From NCBI GenBank assembly GCA_019915135.1, contig JAHLMK010000004.1, positions 2,232,001 to 2,296,000 of the forward strand: a DNA stretch of 64,000 bases. Reading direction: 5' to 3'. The notes under the pieces are model-generated. The model was not told where the DNA came from, made no database searches, and saw only the letters and a list, made by a program, of their open reading frames with translations. Shown piece after piece: positions 33,316 to 43,954 of this stretch. Source of the DNA: Strobilurus pachycystidiatus. Its lineage: Eukaryota; Basidiomycota; Agaricomycetes; Agaricales; Physalacriaceae. Positions within the stretch are counted from its first letter, which is position 1. Each line of letters starts with the position of its first letter. A program made the position numbers and the translations under genes.

Positions 33316-35036
33316 ATGGGCTCATGTATATCAACTGGCGGCGGGGTCGAGGTGACAGAGCACGATAAACAGCTGCACAAGCAGGCAGAGAAAGAGCTCA
33401 AGGAGGTGCGTTCATTGCCGACCCTGTCTCTGACGGTTCTGGTGGCTTACAGCCGCTGCAGGCGAAGGCGAAGCTAGCGGCACAAGTAAAGGTCCGTCCA
33501 CCGGCCTCTGCTTTGCTTGCTGCCACTCATGTCCACTAGGTGTTGCTCCTCGGCTCGGGCGACTCTGGAAAGTCGACAGTGCTCAAGGTGGCCTCTACCC
33601 CCGCTTCCCTGCCCCTGCTCATGCCTAACGATCACGATAATTATAGCAAATGCGCTTAATACACCGCGTCGCCTTTTCGCCTCAAGAAATCGAATCGTAC
33701 CGGCAGCTCACCTTTGACAACCTCACGCGCGGCCTCAAATACCTACTGGACGCCATGGAGGACATGGACCTGCACGTTGAAGAGGAAAATATCAAATACA
33801 TCGCGATTGTCGAGGAGGCGCGCGATCTGCGGGACGGCGAGGCTTTTCCCATGGAATACTATGAGCCGCTTAAGTCACTTTGGGCGGACCCGAACGTACA
33901 GAAGGCGTGGGCGCGCGGCAACGAAGCTGCTCTACCAGAGAAGTGATACTCATCCCCCATTGCACCACAGTCTCCTCACTCATGCCCCACAGTCTGTCCT
34001 ACTTTTACTCGGACCTCGACCGTCTGTTTGATCCGCAGTATCAGCCGAGAGAACAGGACATTATACAATGTCGCGCAAGGACAATCGGTATCACCGAGAC
34101 GACATTCACTCTCCGCGACCACGAGATGCTCATGGTCGATGTCGGCGGACAGAAGTCTGAGCGGCGAAAATGGATACACTGCTTCCAGGACGTCACCAGC
34201 ATACTCTTCCTCGTCAGTCTCAGTGGGTACGACCAATGTCTCGTCGAAGACAAGGATGCGGTCAGTTGTCTTGGATCGGAGTGGATCTGCCAGGAACTCG
34301 ACTGATGTTGATGTTGATGCAGAACCAAATGCAAGACGCTATGACAATATGGGATTCAATCTGCCACTCGCAATGGTTCAAGCAGACCTCGATAGTGCGT
34401 TTCTCCGACGCTTCCCCCTCTTCATCTTTGCTGACATGTATTCCTCTCCGGCAGATATTGTTTCTGAACAAGAACGATATCTTCGAGAGAAAGATACCAA
34501 ATTCTGATATAAAGAATTTCTTTCCCGTACGTGACCTGTCATGGTCGGCTGATGAACTATCAACGATGAATGATGACTCCCAGGACTTTGACGGTGAGGC
34601 CGGAGATGTACGTGCAGGTCGCGACTACTTCAAGAAACGTTTCGCAAAACTTGCCACACGGGCCGGTCGGTTAAAAGAGCGCGAGATCTACATACAGTGC
34701 GTTCTACCCTCTCGGAGTTTAACTGTAATAATTGCCTTTTAGCATCACCACCGCCACTGATACTGCCATGCTACGGGTTGTAATGGCCGCTGTCGAAGGT
34801 ACGTTATAGCTGCTCATTTCCACCTGGCTCATGCTGATGTTGACGTTTACAGAGTGAGTCTTTTCGTTCCATCGCCCTTTCGTGATCCTTTACCTCCCCA
34901 TCCCTTCCTTCCGTCTCGGTCAAACATGTGCTCATGCGATTTTCCCTTGTCCTCTCTTCCTTCCTTTTTGGTCGGCTTCTTTTTTCTCACTAGCATCGTC
35001 CTACGCACCAATCTTGAAACGGCGGCATTGATCTGA
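33316..35036 (+). CDS. Heterotrimeric G-protein alpha subunit, divergent, with predicted 1-nt exon
   Basis: GTP-binding signalling subunit at the plasma membrane. The ATG at 33316 gives MGSCISTGGG, with Gly2/Ser6 for myristoylation and Cys4 for palmitoylation. The P-loop is GSGDSGKST (Asp for the usual Glu of GESGKS); the helical domain is FDNLTRGLKYLLDAMEDMDL; switch I is ARTIGITETTF (usual RTTGI altered); switch II is MVDVGGQKSERRKWIHCFQD; then LFLNKNDIFERKI (NKxD) and ITTATDTAM (TCAT equivalent). The C-terminus is complete only if ...VVMAAVE+G (to 34798), a single A at 34853, and C+ATCGTC... from 34994 are joined, giving VEDIVLRTNLETAALI and the TGA at 35034-35036. About eleven exons. It belongs to the expanded non-canonical G-alpha set of Agaricomycetes, not to the ascomycete groups I-III. 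Confidence 0.88.
34853..34853 (+). other. Predicted single-nucleotide exon (A) of the G-alpha gene
   Basis: Flanked by an intron 34799-34852 (GTACGT to TTTACAG) and an intron 34854-34993 (GTGAGT to CTCACTAG). Only inclusion of this one base restores the codon GAC and the conserved C-terminal helix. Without it, splicing gives an immediate TGA or a wrong frame. Confidence 0.6.
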
Positions 35037-35828
35037 CCTCTTCTTTTTTCTATCTTTTTTCCATATATACACCCATCCCTCGGAATTTATTGCCCTTGCT
35101 GTTACCATCAATCACCGCCCACCAACAAAACCGAACCGAACATTGAAATGGTAGCTCCATTGTAACGAGCAACGTATGTGTCCTCGTGCAGTTTGATTCA
35201 TTTGTCCGTTCGCTGCTGATAGGTTGCGTAGATTCGCGAGATTATGCTCTAAAAAGGGACGATGTGACGTCAACCCTTGGGTACGCCACACTGTGCCTCC
35301 GAGTCCCTGTCGACCGACGCGATGCGCTATCACTATCAGGTTCCCTTTCGGTCTCATTCCCACACGGACTCTATATTCCCCACCCCATCCCATCTACTTT
35401 ACCCTATGTGTACTTTTATGCACTAACTCTGCACGCTTTCCGTCCGGCTTATTTACTTGTTGTTTGCTGTCACAATTGGATGCTCTGCGCAAGACAATCA
35501 CCAAATTCGAGCCCTTGTGTTAGTGTGTAGGTCCACCGCCGAGACTCACCTGTGAAAATGGTCAACGCTTCTGACCCATAAGATTGTGGAAAAAAAGGAC
35601 ACCAAGCTGTAGTGGTCAAAGAGTGGTCAAAGCGAGAAAGCGAGATGCGCGCCCCTGGTGCAACAATGAAATTGACCGTCATATTGCCCTAAGGGCTGGT
35701 CCGATACTAGTCGCGTCCGTCCTGCGTCCGTCCATTGATAAATTGTCTACATATAAACACCGGTACCACTTCGGCTCGGTAAACTCGGTAAACTCTGTTT
35801 CACCACTGCTCAGCCGCTGGCCGTACTG
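35037..35828. other. Intergenic, convergent 3' regions
   Basis: 3' flanks of G-alpha (+) and the SDR (-). No gene recognised. Small direct repeats (ggtcaaagagtggtcaaagc near 35617; cggtaaactcggtaaactc near 35779). Confidence 0.4.
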
Positions 35829-36865
35829 TCAAACATATGTCAGCGCATCGTAAGAATTATGAAGAATGGACCAACGATCAAGCTCCCAAGTCCATGCCGT
35901 CTTCTCTTGTTGGGCGAGGTTCAGATACGCCTTCAGGTTGAGACTCGCAGGTCAGCTAAGTTCGGATACGCCTTACGACTGAACCTGCCTTCGCTATACT
36001 TTCCGGATCCAGTCCTACCATTTTTCCGCCGCTCTGTTCGAGAGCGCTCCCGGTCTTGATGCCTATCATATAAGAATGTAGATTAGTGTAAACGCATTCA
36101 ATTGTGGCACGTACGTCCGTCAATGATAGCATGTGCGACCTAACCGTGTCAAATCCATCAATGCTAGTCGTGGAAACAGAGGCGATCTTACATGAATATC
36201 ATCCTTGGGCCCGAACTCCTTCGCTAAGCTCTGACTCAGAGTCCTCACGCCGCTTTTGGCGGTACTGAAAGCACTCGTCTGCGTATTCCCGCGCATGCTC
36301 GCAGTCGCACCCGTGAAGATCAGTGTGCCCTTCCCGGTCTTATCGTCTGACGCGTTTTCCCGCATGCCCAAGATCGAGTGGCGCGCAAAGCTCCAGGCAG
36401 CGTACACGTTCGTGTTCATCGTCTCCTCCAGATCAGCCTCTGTCGTCTCAAGAAAGGGCTTCCAGACTGCATGGCCGGCATTCCATACGGCAGCGCGTAA
36501 GGCGTATTGTTCGGGAGGAAATACGTCGGAGATGGTGTCGAATGTAAAGGCGAGGGAGGCAGGAGTGTAGCTCGAGAAATTGAAGCCAACTGCCTATGGG
36601 GAAGCTGTTGAGATGACACATTGGGGCACCGTTGCAGCGTACTTGACCGCCATTGTGATTTATCTCGCGGGCGAGATTGTTGGTGGTGTCGCTTCCGTTT
36701 CTGAAGCGCGACATCAAGGCGACGGAGTAACCTGAACGAGCGAAAAGACGTCTAACGTCCATTGATGAGAGGAATCGCATAGGCACGCGTCACTTACGCG
36801 ACGGCTGCGCCGGTCCCGTTGGCGTTGCCGATTCCAGCAACAACAAGCAGAGGTCGAAGGGACAT
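35829..36865 (-). CDS. Short-chain dehydrogenase/reductase (unknown substrate)
   Basis: The ATG at 36865 gives MSLRPLLVVAGIGNANGTGA, a Rossmann start with GIGNANGTG, then RLFARSGYSVALMSR. Later exons give FPPEQYALRAAVWNAGHAVW (NAGH for NNAG), TMNTNVYAAWSFARHSILGM, KGTLIFTGATASMRGNTQTS and AFSTAKSGVRTLSQSLAKEF. The active-site Tyr position here reads FSTAK, with Phe in place of Tyr and Lys kept, common in this atypical fungal subfamily. After DIHV, exons VAHAIIDGRIKTGSALEQSG and AYLNLAQQEKTAWTWELDRW follow; the AWTWELD end is a hallmark of the subfamily. It stops at 35829-35831. The join before AYLNLAQ needs a GC-AG intron (35931-35988). Confidence 0.75.
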
Positions 36866-37300
36866 GGTGGTAAGGATGAAACAAGTATATTGTGACGTCA
36901 GCCGCACAAGGAGGCTTTGCAGCATAGTACTTAGTAGCTACGAAGGTTGGAAGCTACCTAAAATACCTCTCCGAGAACGCGAATTCGAATGGCTAGGCTG
37001 AAGAATATCACACACTACTACTAAGTTAATCAGTAGTACAGTAATACAACTTGTAATTCGTAATTGGATCGTTTCGGACTGACTTTGAGAGACTGGAGGA
37101 AATGTGCAACCAAGAAGAGCAGATTGAACATTGGTCATGAACGTCACTGGCAAGAAGAACCTTCCTCAGTGTCGAGCTCGACGATTTCTGCGAGCCGTAC
37201 TGGAAAGTGGCAACTGGAAAGAGGTGATGGACGCCGGATGTCGGACCGAGCTGTATGGTCCCAAATAGTCGCGGTAGCCTGCTTATTCACGACCGCCATC
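36866..37300. other. Divergent promoter region SDR / GPI8
   Basis: 435 bp between the SDR (-) and GPI8 (+) starts. Nothing specific recognised. Confidence 0.4.
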
Positions 37301-38692
37301 ATGTTTCTACATTGTCTATGTCGCGTCCTACTACTGTTCACTCTGACATCCGCAACGATGGGCAATGACACACAAGAGGCCATTGTACAGGACTTCTTCT
37401 CTGGCAGTTCGAATCACACCAACAATTGGGCGGTACTCGTGTCCGCTTCGAGATATTGGTTCAATTATCGGGTACGTCCTGCTTCACTCATTTCCAATTC
37501 AGAAACCGAGGCTTACGGCTCACGTAGCACATGTCGAATGCTCTCGGAATGTAAGCACATGTTGAATGCCCTCGGAATGTATGGGACTCGGACTTCCATG
37601 AAACGTGCTCAACGTTGACAGGTATCGCACCGTCAAGAGACTAGGTATCCCGGACTCCAATATAATCCTAATGCTCGCAGACGATGCAGCCTGCAACGCG
37701 CGGAATAAATTTCCTGCCAACGTGTTCGCGAGTTCTGGCCGCGCGTTGGACTTGTACGGCGACAATATTGAGGTGGACTACCGTGGTTATGAGGTGACGG
37801 TGGAGAATGTTATTCGGCTGCTGACTGGTGCGTTTCTCCATCGTATATGTGTATGAGATTCTGAATTCGTCTCCGAGTCAGGCCGGATGGAGCCTTCCGT
37901 CCCGCGCTCGAAGCGTCTCCTGACAGACGACCGCTCCAACATCTTTGTCTACATGACTGGTCACGGCGGAGACGAGTTTCTCAAGTTCCAGGATAGCGAG
38001 GAGATTAGCGCACACGATATAGCGGACGCGTTTGAGCAGATGTATCAGAAGAAGAGGTCTGTCCGGATACCTGTCAGTGTGTTTACGCTGACATTCGTAT
38101 AGATACAACGAGATATTCTTCATGATAGACACCTGCCAGGCCACGAGCATGTACTCCCAGATCTACTCTCCGAACATCCTCGCAACTGGGTCGTCGCAGG
38201 TTGGCGAAAACTCGTACTCGGTATGTCACCGATGTCTGAATCAAACGATACTGTCTTATTGGTGCGCAGTACAACAACGACAACGACCTCGGCGTGTCCA
38301 TCATCGATCGATACACGCATTACATCCTCGAGTATATGGAAAATATCAACAAGACCTCCCATTCGACTCTTGAAGACCTCTTCAACTACTACGACGTCAA
38401 AGCCATCGGGTCTCACCCAGGCGTACGCTCTGACCTTTTCAATCGTCCGCTCAGCTCTACGCGAATAACAGATTTCTTTGGTGGTGTGGCACATGTTGAG
38501 GTTTCCGACGAGGAGGCTCGGCCGATGACTGCTCCTGACGTAGAGGAAGATCCATCGAAGCCGTCGACTGAGATGCCGTCAACACCAGTGCGGGCACCGC
38601 TAGAACCAAGAAGTGAAATGAAGGCATGGAGGTCGTGGGGATCCTTTGGGTTAGTGGGCTTATTGGTTGGATGGGTGGCTTTGAAACAGTAG
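37301..38692 (+). CDS. GPI8: GPI-anchor transamidase catalytic subunit
   Basis: Cysteine peptidase-like (C13) subunit of the ER GPI transamidase, which cleaves C-terminal signals and attaches GPI anchors. The ATG at 37301 gives a signal peptide ([20 protein letters not shown]). The conserved block [17 protein letters not shown] joins a 23-nt exon (37528-37550) that completes [16 protein letters not shown]. Catalytic residues are His in [16 protein letters not shown] and Cys in [13 protein letters not shown]. Later exons give [20 protein letters not shown] and [22 protein letters not shown]-terminal Pro/Glu-rich linker and a membrane segment ([17 protein letters not shown]) end at the TAG before 38693. 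This length and topology match the family. A near-identical copy of the 23-nt exon lies in the next intron. Confidence 0.92.
37528..37578 (+). repeat. Tandem duplicate of a 23-nt GPI8 exon
   Basis: Copy 1, 37528-37550, is the exon used in the gene model. Copy 2, 37556-37578, differs at two positions (encoding HMLNALGM in place of HMSNALGM), is preceded by AG at 37554-37555 and followed by a GTATGG donor. The unit is 28 bp. Confidence 0.8.
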
Positions 38693-38734
38693 ATGAAATT
38701 AATTAGACTGTACTCACAAAATTTAATTTTGAAC

Positions 38735-38792
38735 GGACTGTACATTTATGATTATACTGCCTTGGACTGCACATTTATGATTATACTGCCTT
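38735..38792. repeat. Perfect-frame tandem duplication, 2 x 29 bp
   Basis: ggactgtacatttatgatta onward (38735-38763) is repeated at 38764-38792 with one mismatch, between the GPI8 stop and the ATG of the DUF1115 gene. Confidence 0.85.
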
Positions 38793-38836
38793 GGACTTCA
38801 TACATTGCTCTACTAAACTGGCAGAATTTTTTCTCA

Positions 38837-39256
38837 ATGTTTGCACTAGATGACGTTGTCAACGCCACACTGATCACATCAAACGCCTCTATGCGCAATG
38901 CCACCATGATCTACCACGCCCTCATCCGCACGCACCATATCTCATCGAAAAAGAAGATTCGCAGCCTCCGCGCCGCCGCCGCCGAGCACAACGTTGACGT
39001 CTTGCTCCACGTCGGGGTGCCTGGTATTATGTATGTGTCTGGCAATACCCGAGACGGCGTGCAGAGCTGGGTAGACCACGTCCACGAGTTGCGATACAAA
39101 GACTACCATCTCGCTGTGCGAGTCGAGGACCTCTCACAAGAAATGACTGTGGACGCGGGGCGGCTGGACGTGGTGGAGTCGGTGAAAGAATTCGGGGAGA
39201 AAATGCGCGCGTATGGCATCTGGTCTTGGTGGAGGATGGGTATGGGGTACGAATGA
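38837..39256 (+). CDS. Prp3 C-terminal/DUF1115-domain protein
   Basis: Single-exon protein of 139 residues. MIYHALIRTHHISSKKKIRS then VLLHVGVPGIMYVSGNTRDG and WVDHVHELRYKDYHLAVRVE is the DUF1115 domain found at the C-terminus of Prp3 and of RWDD2 proteins, with the conserved H-H-I-x-S-K-K start. Here there is no N-terminal RWD domain. The start at 38837 (MFALDDVVNATLITSNASMR) is chosen because the upstream in-frame sequence is the 29-bp repeat and AT-rich leader. The function of stand-alone fungal members is unknown. Confidence 0.75.
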   Translation: MFALDDVVNATLITSNASMRNATMIYHALIRTHHISSKKKIRSLRAAAAEHNVDVLLHVGVPGIMYVSGNTRDGVQSWVDHVHELRYKDYHLAVRVEDLSQEMTVDAGRLDVVESVKEFGEKMRAYGIWSWWRMGMGYE

Positions 39257-39729
39257 TGCGGTCTGGGTACCAGACAATGAGACATGCGCCGGCATGTCTG
39301 TTATCAGCCGACATCGACGACAGCCACGGCACAGGTGCGATTCAGTCAATGACGCGCAGCCTGCTCTCTAACAGATGAACATAGTAGAGGTCGATCCCGA
39401 GACGGGTGTCCATTGAGAAGCAGCGACTTGACATAGCCGCTTCTTCCTGCCCCGAGAATGCCAACCCCAACCCCGCCCCCCGCGGCCCAGGGCCCGTCTC
39501 GTCCTAGAATGCTGCCCCCCAATACTTCCAATCGTATGCCAGTCCGAGTCGCATACTGGGCGTAGAGACCTCAGTACGTCTGTCATCTGAAAACAGGTCG
39601 TAGCTTGGCCGGCAACCTTCTGTGACCAGAGTTAGCAAAGTCCTTCGGAGTTCATGTTAGATCTTTGATCGTGTATAAATGCAGGATGCAAGCATTTTGT
39701 AGAAGTCAAGATAATCGTCCAAGGTCAAC
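39257..39729. other. Intergenic
   Basis: No gene recognised. A Gly-rich minus-strand frame around 39400-39530 has no family support. Confidence 0.4.
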
Positions 39730-42703
39730 ATGAGCTCTGCGTATTGGTCAAGAGTGAGGAACACGGCTTCCTTAGTTCCATCGCGTCTCTGTCGTAGTCT
39801 TCCCTCCGTTATACTAGGTACCATGTTCAATGTTCTTGACGTTGGTATGTGCCAAATCTGCCGTTCAGACCCTTGCTGATGCCCCGTTCGTCTTCTCTCG
39901 CTCAGTTCCTTTTGGTATTTTGGTGTTTCCGTCTTCGTCGCCGGACAGTGTCAGCTTTTCCAATCTACAAGTACAGGGCATGTCTATGTTCATCACTAGG
40001 TAGGCTGATTGGTCCCCACGTTCTTGCATGAGTGATTGACTTCCTGTCACGTAGCACGGTAGCCAACCAGATCGTTTTTGTGCTTGGGGGCTCCATGTTC
40101 CCAGGTGCACTTGGCAGCATGCTTGTCGAAATTCTCCCGTTCCTGTGCAACATTGCCACCACCATCCAAAAGCGGCTCGGCGATGGGCATCCCGCCGTTC
40201 TTCCAACCGTGATGGTCGCGTATACCATGTGCAGTTTTCTCATGGGAGTGGTGTTTCTTCTCCTCGGCATCCTCAGATGCGGCAAATTGGTCAGTCAAGT
40301 TCTGGTTTAATCGTTCGCAATCTCAAACAACACTTCTACCAGGTCGAATACTTTCCATCTACAGTTCTTACAGGTGCTCTTGGTACGGGCGTCTGAATTA
40401 CACTCCGATTGGCCCTCTTTGCTAAATTGCCTCACAGGCGCAATAGGGCTGTCGGTTCTTCTACTCGGCCTGGGCTTGCCGTTCCCATCGTCTTCGGAAA
40501 AGTTGACCTTGTCAAATGCCGGGATGCTCTTTAGTGGTAACCATCTTCCCATTCTCGCGGCCTCTGTCCTGCCCTCGATCCTTTTGACGACATGCATGCG
40601 TTCGAAATGGCTCGCGCGCTCGACACGAGGAGCTACACAGCACGGCATGTTCATGCCACTGTACCTGATGCTCATCACAGCGATATTTTGGGCCATTGCG
40701 GCAGCGGCCGGGCTTGCCAACAAGGAAGGAATGAAGAGGCTGGCCTCTGTCGGATGGTTATTCTCTGTGGATGACGCAGTCCTGAACCACTCAGCAACTG
40801 ACTCTTCTTGGAATTATTGGTCGCTTTTCAACTTCAGAATTGTTGATTGGGGCGCCTTGGGAGCAGCGTCAAAAGAAATAGTCCTGCTTGTTGCCATTGG
40901 GGTATTGAACCTGCCCATCTACGTGCCGTGCCGTCTTTGGCCTTGGCGCTAGATACACCGAGGTACAGCATGGATCGAGAGTTCTTGGGGCACGGAGCAT
41001 CGAATATCCTCGCGGGTCTTTGTGGTAGTATTCCAAATCTCATCGTGAGTGAACGTTTTGTTTTTGTCGTTCTGAATCTTTTTCATGACGCATTTGTATG
41101 TAGTTTCTCTCAAGTACAGTATATTTCACGCGTGCGGGGGGCGGTCGTTTGGAGGGCTTTTTGGTGGCCGTTTGTACGGGAGCATTCTTCTTCTTGTCGT
41201 CCATAACTCTGCGCTACACACCGACCATCTTGGTTGCGATACGAGTTATTTCGATTGGCCTCGACTTTCTGATGGCCACAATGTGGGACTCTGCATACGA
41301 GTTGTATTGGCTTGAGTGGGTGGTTGTTTTAGGTACTCTTCTGGGCAGTACGTTCATTGGATTCGCTCCTGGTTTCGGTGTGGGAATCGCGCTCTCCCTG
41401 TTCGTGTATACCATCTGTGGGTTTGTCGATTCGGTGTGTTATTACCTTGCATGGCATCCGGCTTTGAACCTTGACGCCATAAACTCTACATAGCAACCTC
41501 GACATCATCCGTACAACGCCTTTCCGGTTCAAGCACATTTGGGTCGTTTGACCAAAAGAGAGTCCGACGAGACGCTCAAGGTGTCGAATGACGAAATATC
41601 AAAAGATGGGATTGACATAGAAAGCCTTCCTGAGCTGCCGAAGTCGAAGGAAGAAAATTGCTCGAACCCTTCGATCCTCAGACTGAAAGGATATGTCTGT
41701 AAGCCAGTCATTTTAACATCGACAGGCTTATGCTGATCCTCGTTCACAGTCTTTGCTCTCCTACCATCGCTTGAGCGGCAACTGGACGCCGCCCAGGACC
41801 GTTTTCTCTTTATTGACATGGAGGACGTGCACCGTGTCGAGACATCCATTGGTAGATTCTTTGCGCGCAAAAGCCGAGAGCTCCGGGCCAGGCATGTCAC
41901 TGTTGTGATCCTCGGTGTCGACAGAGGATCTGCAGCCCACTCCGACTTGTCGAGAGCTGGGGTACGTTGTTGTTGGCCGCCACTTCCGCCAGTGTCGTTT
42001 GATTACGATGAGATCCCTGCCTTCTCGAACCTACGCGAAGCGCGCCAGTTCCAAGCTGAGAACCATACACAAGGTGAGTTGTTGTTTATGCCTCATTTGT
42101 GAATCATGGCCAAGACATGTTATCAGAACCTTTGACAACGGATGTTGCCCTCGACTGGTTTGCCAATCTCTTTCCTGTGAAACCGACCTGCCTTGTTGAA
42201 TGCCGGGGAAAAGAAGCGAGTCTTGGCGTGGAGTTCAGACAGTACAGAGTTGGGGATTGTATTGTCCGTGAGTGCTGACCATGACGACTGTAATTCTATC
42301 ATTTGCTGACTTGTTACTCAGGCAAGACAGTGAAATTTGTGATCCGAGGGACACTGACCGTCTCCGGTTCTGCGGGCAGATATTCACAGTCTCGAACTAC
42401 CACATCTCGGCCGTCGCTGCGCTCTTCCTTACACAGTCTCTCCCACAGGTTCTGGGCTCGGATATGGTGGAAGCCCCCTTCACCTAAATTGGAGCCCGCC
42501 GGCGAAGTTTTGCACTTCGTCCTGGAGACTTCTTTGGTTTTACCATAATCGACATGGATAGAGATACAAATCACCAGCCTCTGGTTGTAACGCAGGAGCC
42601 GTGTTGGTTGCTCGAAGTAGACACCCGGAACGAAGATGGGATGGCGTTGGCGCGTCAGTTCGCTGCGTTGTTGTCCGAAAATTTGGTGTATACTCCACAG
42701 TAA
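39730..42703 (+). CDS. SulP-family transporter with STAS and cyclic-nucleotide-binding domains (Vsb1-like), copy A
   Basis: Vacuolar-type SLC26/SulP transporter resembling yeast Vsb1 (Ygr125w), linked to storage of basic amino acids in the vacuole. The ATG at 39730 gives MSSAYWSRVRN, then PSVILGTMFNVLDV and, after an intron, VPFGILVFPSSSPDSVSF. Membrane segments include GGSMFPGALGSMLVEILPFL, VMVAYTMCSFLMGVVFLLLG, AIGLSVLLLGLGLPFPSSSE and FIGFAPGFGVGIALSLFVYT. The STAS domain reads FLFIDMEDVHRVETSIGRFF. A cNMP-binding-like domain reads GKTVKFVIRGTLTVSG. The end, LRPGDFFGFTIIDMDRDTNH to LSENLVYTPQ (TAA 42701-42703), is in a different frame from the preceding segment. An unusual 59-nt intron (about 42403-42480) or a frameshift must lie between, so this copy may be damaged. 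The copy B reading is continuous there. Confidence 0.8.
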
Positions 42704-43954
42704 TCTGCCCAGGCCAAGGGCCGTAGTCTTTTGTATGCAAGGAGATCGTCAGGTGGATGGTCTGGAGTCTACTAGAGTCTGTACACACAGATACGCACGA
42801 GTTAAATGGAGCTATGGATCTGTCCATTGGATACTTGTGTTCCAGTTCTGAAGAAGAATGCCAGTCAATTCCGACTAAGGAGGTACCAATCAGCGGAATC
42901 AGCATTTGCGCCACGTAGCCGTGACATCGGTGTTCGGCGTGACACTTGCTCGGTGCGGCTATCAATCCGGCCGTCTGCCTGCTGTTTCTTTGTTTCATTC
43001 ACTTGCCTCCCTCTGACACCATCTTTTTCACTCTCGACATCAGCAGCGGTGCACTCAGCTCCATATTCATCACTCTTGAATATTTTCGATCCTCGTACCT
43101 AGTAGAGGAAGATCTTTCTGACTCCACGGAATCATCAGCTCTCCGTCTGCTACTCACTGTGCCTCACATACCATTCAGCAATTGATTGGGGATAGCCATA
43201 CGTCGGGTTTTCCCCGCATCGAGGATCTTCTAGTGGCAGTGCCCAATCGAAAATTAGAAGGAGGGAAAACGTTGCAAGGAGTTTACTCAAATTCATGGTA
43301 TCATGACTAACTTTTCGGGCGCCATGGCGGACCCATGGCGCCTAGTACGTCTAGCAGCCGGACCGGGAGTCTAGTACATGACAATCACGACGAACGTGAG
43401 ACGCTGTACCAGGTGGCACTGGTACTAGTACTTCCTCTAACCTCATGGTATCGTGTCCTCGGCGATTTGATTTGTATATGTCTCTCAATTAGATTCTTGG
43501 AATCCTTGACACAATGAGGCTTTAGAACATCGTACCCCGACGATCCATGACACAACTTACTGAATTTGACTGACATTCCTCTGAGCTCTGAGATCTGAGC
43601 TTTTGAGGTTATCAATTATCAATTAGTTATATCTGCGAGGCGGCATCTTCGGCTACCTTACTCCCGGAGGTTCTGGCCCCTACTCTTCCGAGTTCAACTA
43701 GTGCCGGCCGGCTTTGTACGTTAATGACCGACACTCATGGTTACGCCTACGCGACTTCGACTCTATACTAGGTCCGCGTCGCACTCTTGAGGTCTGCGCC
43801 GAGTGTCGCCTGCCGACGCGAGTCAACACGAAGAACCGATGCATATGCAGCTCGACCTTCCTGGCATTGACCAGAGTTCAACAGAAATTCCTCGTTATAA
43901 ACGACGCATGCTAGTTGAGATGAAAGCATACTACCGTTGTCAACTTTGACTGGC
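42704..43954. other. Intergenic between the two SulP genes
   Basis: 1.25 kb with only short frames. 42946-43185 is open on the plus strand and hydrophobic (SGALSSIFITLEYF), but nothing is recognised. No leftover of a third SulP copy was found. Confidence 0.4.

Noticed and set aside
34799..34993. Explaining the G-alpha C-terminus with a single GTTATA-donor intron
   Set aside because: Possible, but it inserts a residue (VEGTIVL) and removes the conserved Asp; kept only as the stated alternative to the 1-nt exon.
39346..39586. Gly-rich minus-strand frame resembling a dinucleotide-binding loop (GVGILGAGRSG)
   Set aside because: The similarity is limited to a few residues, and the frame is short and bounded by stops on both sides.
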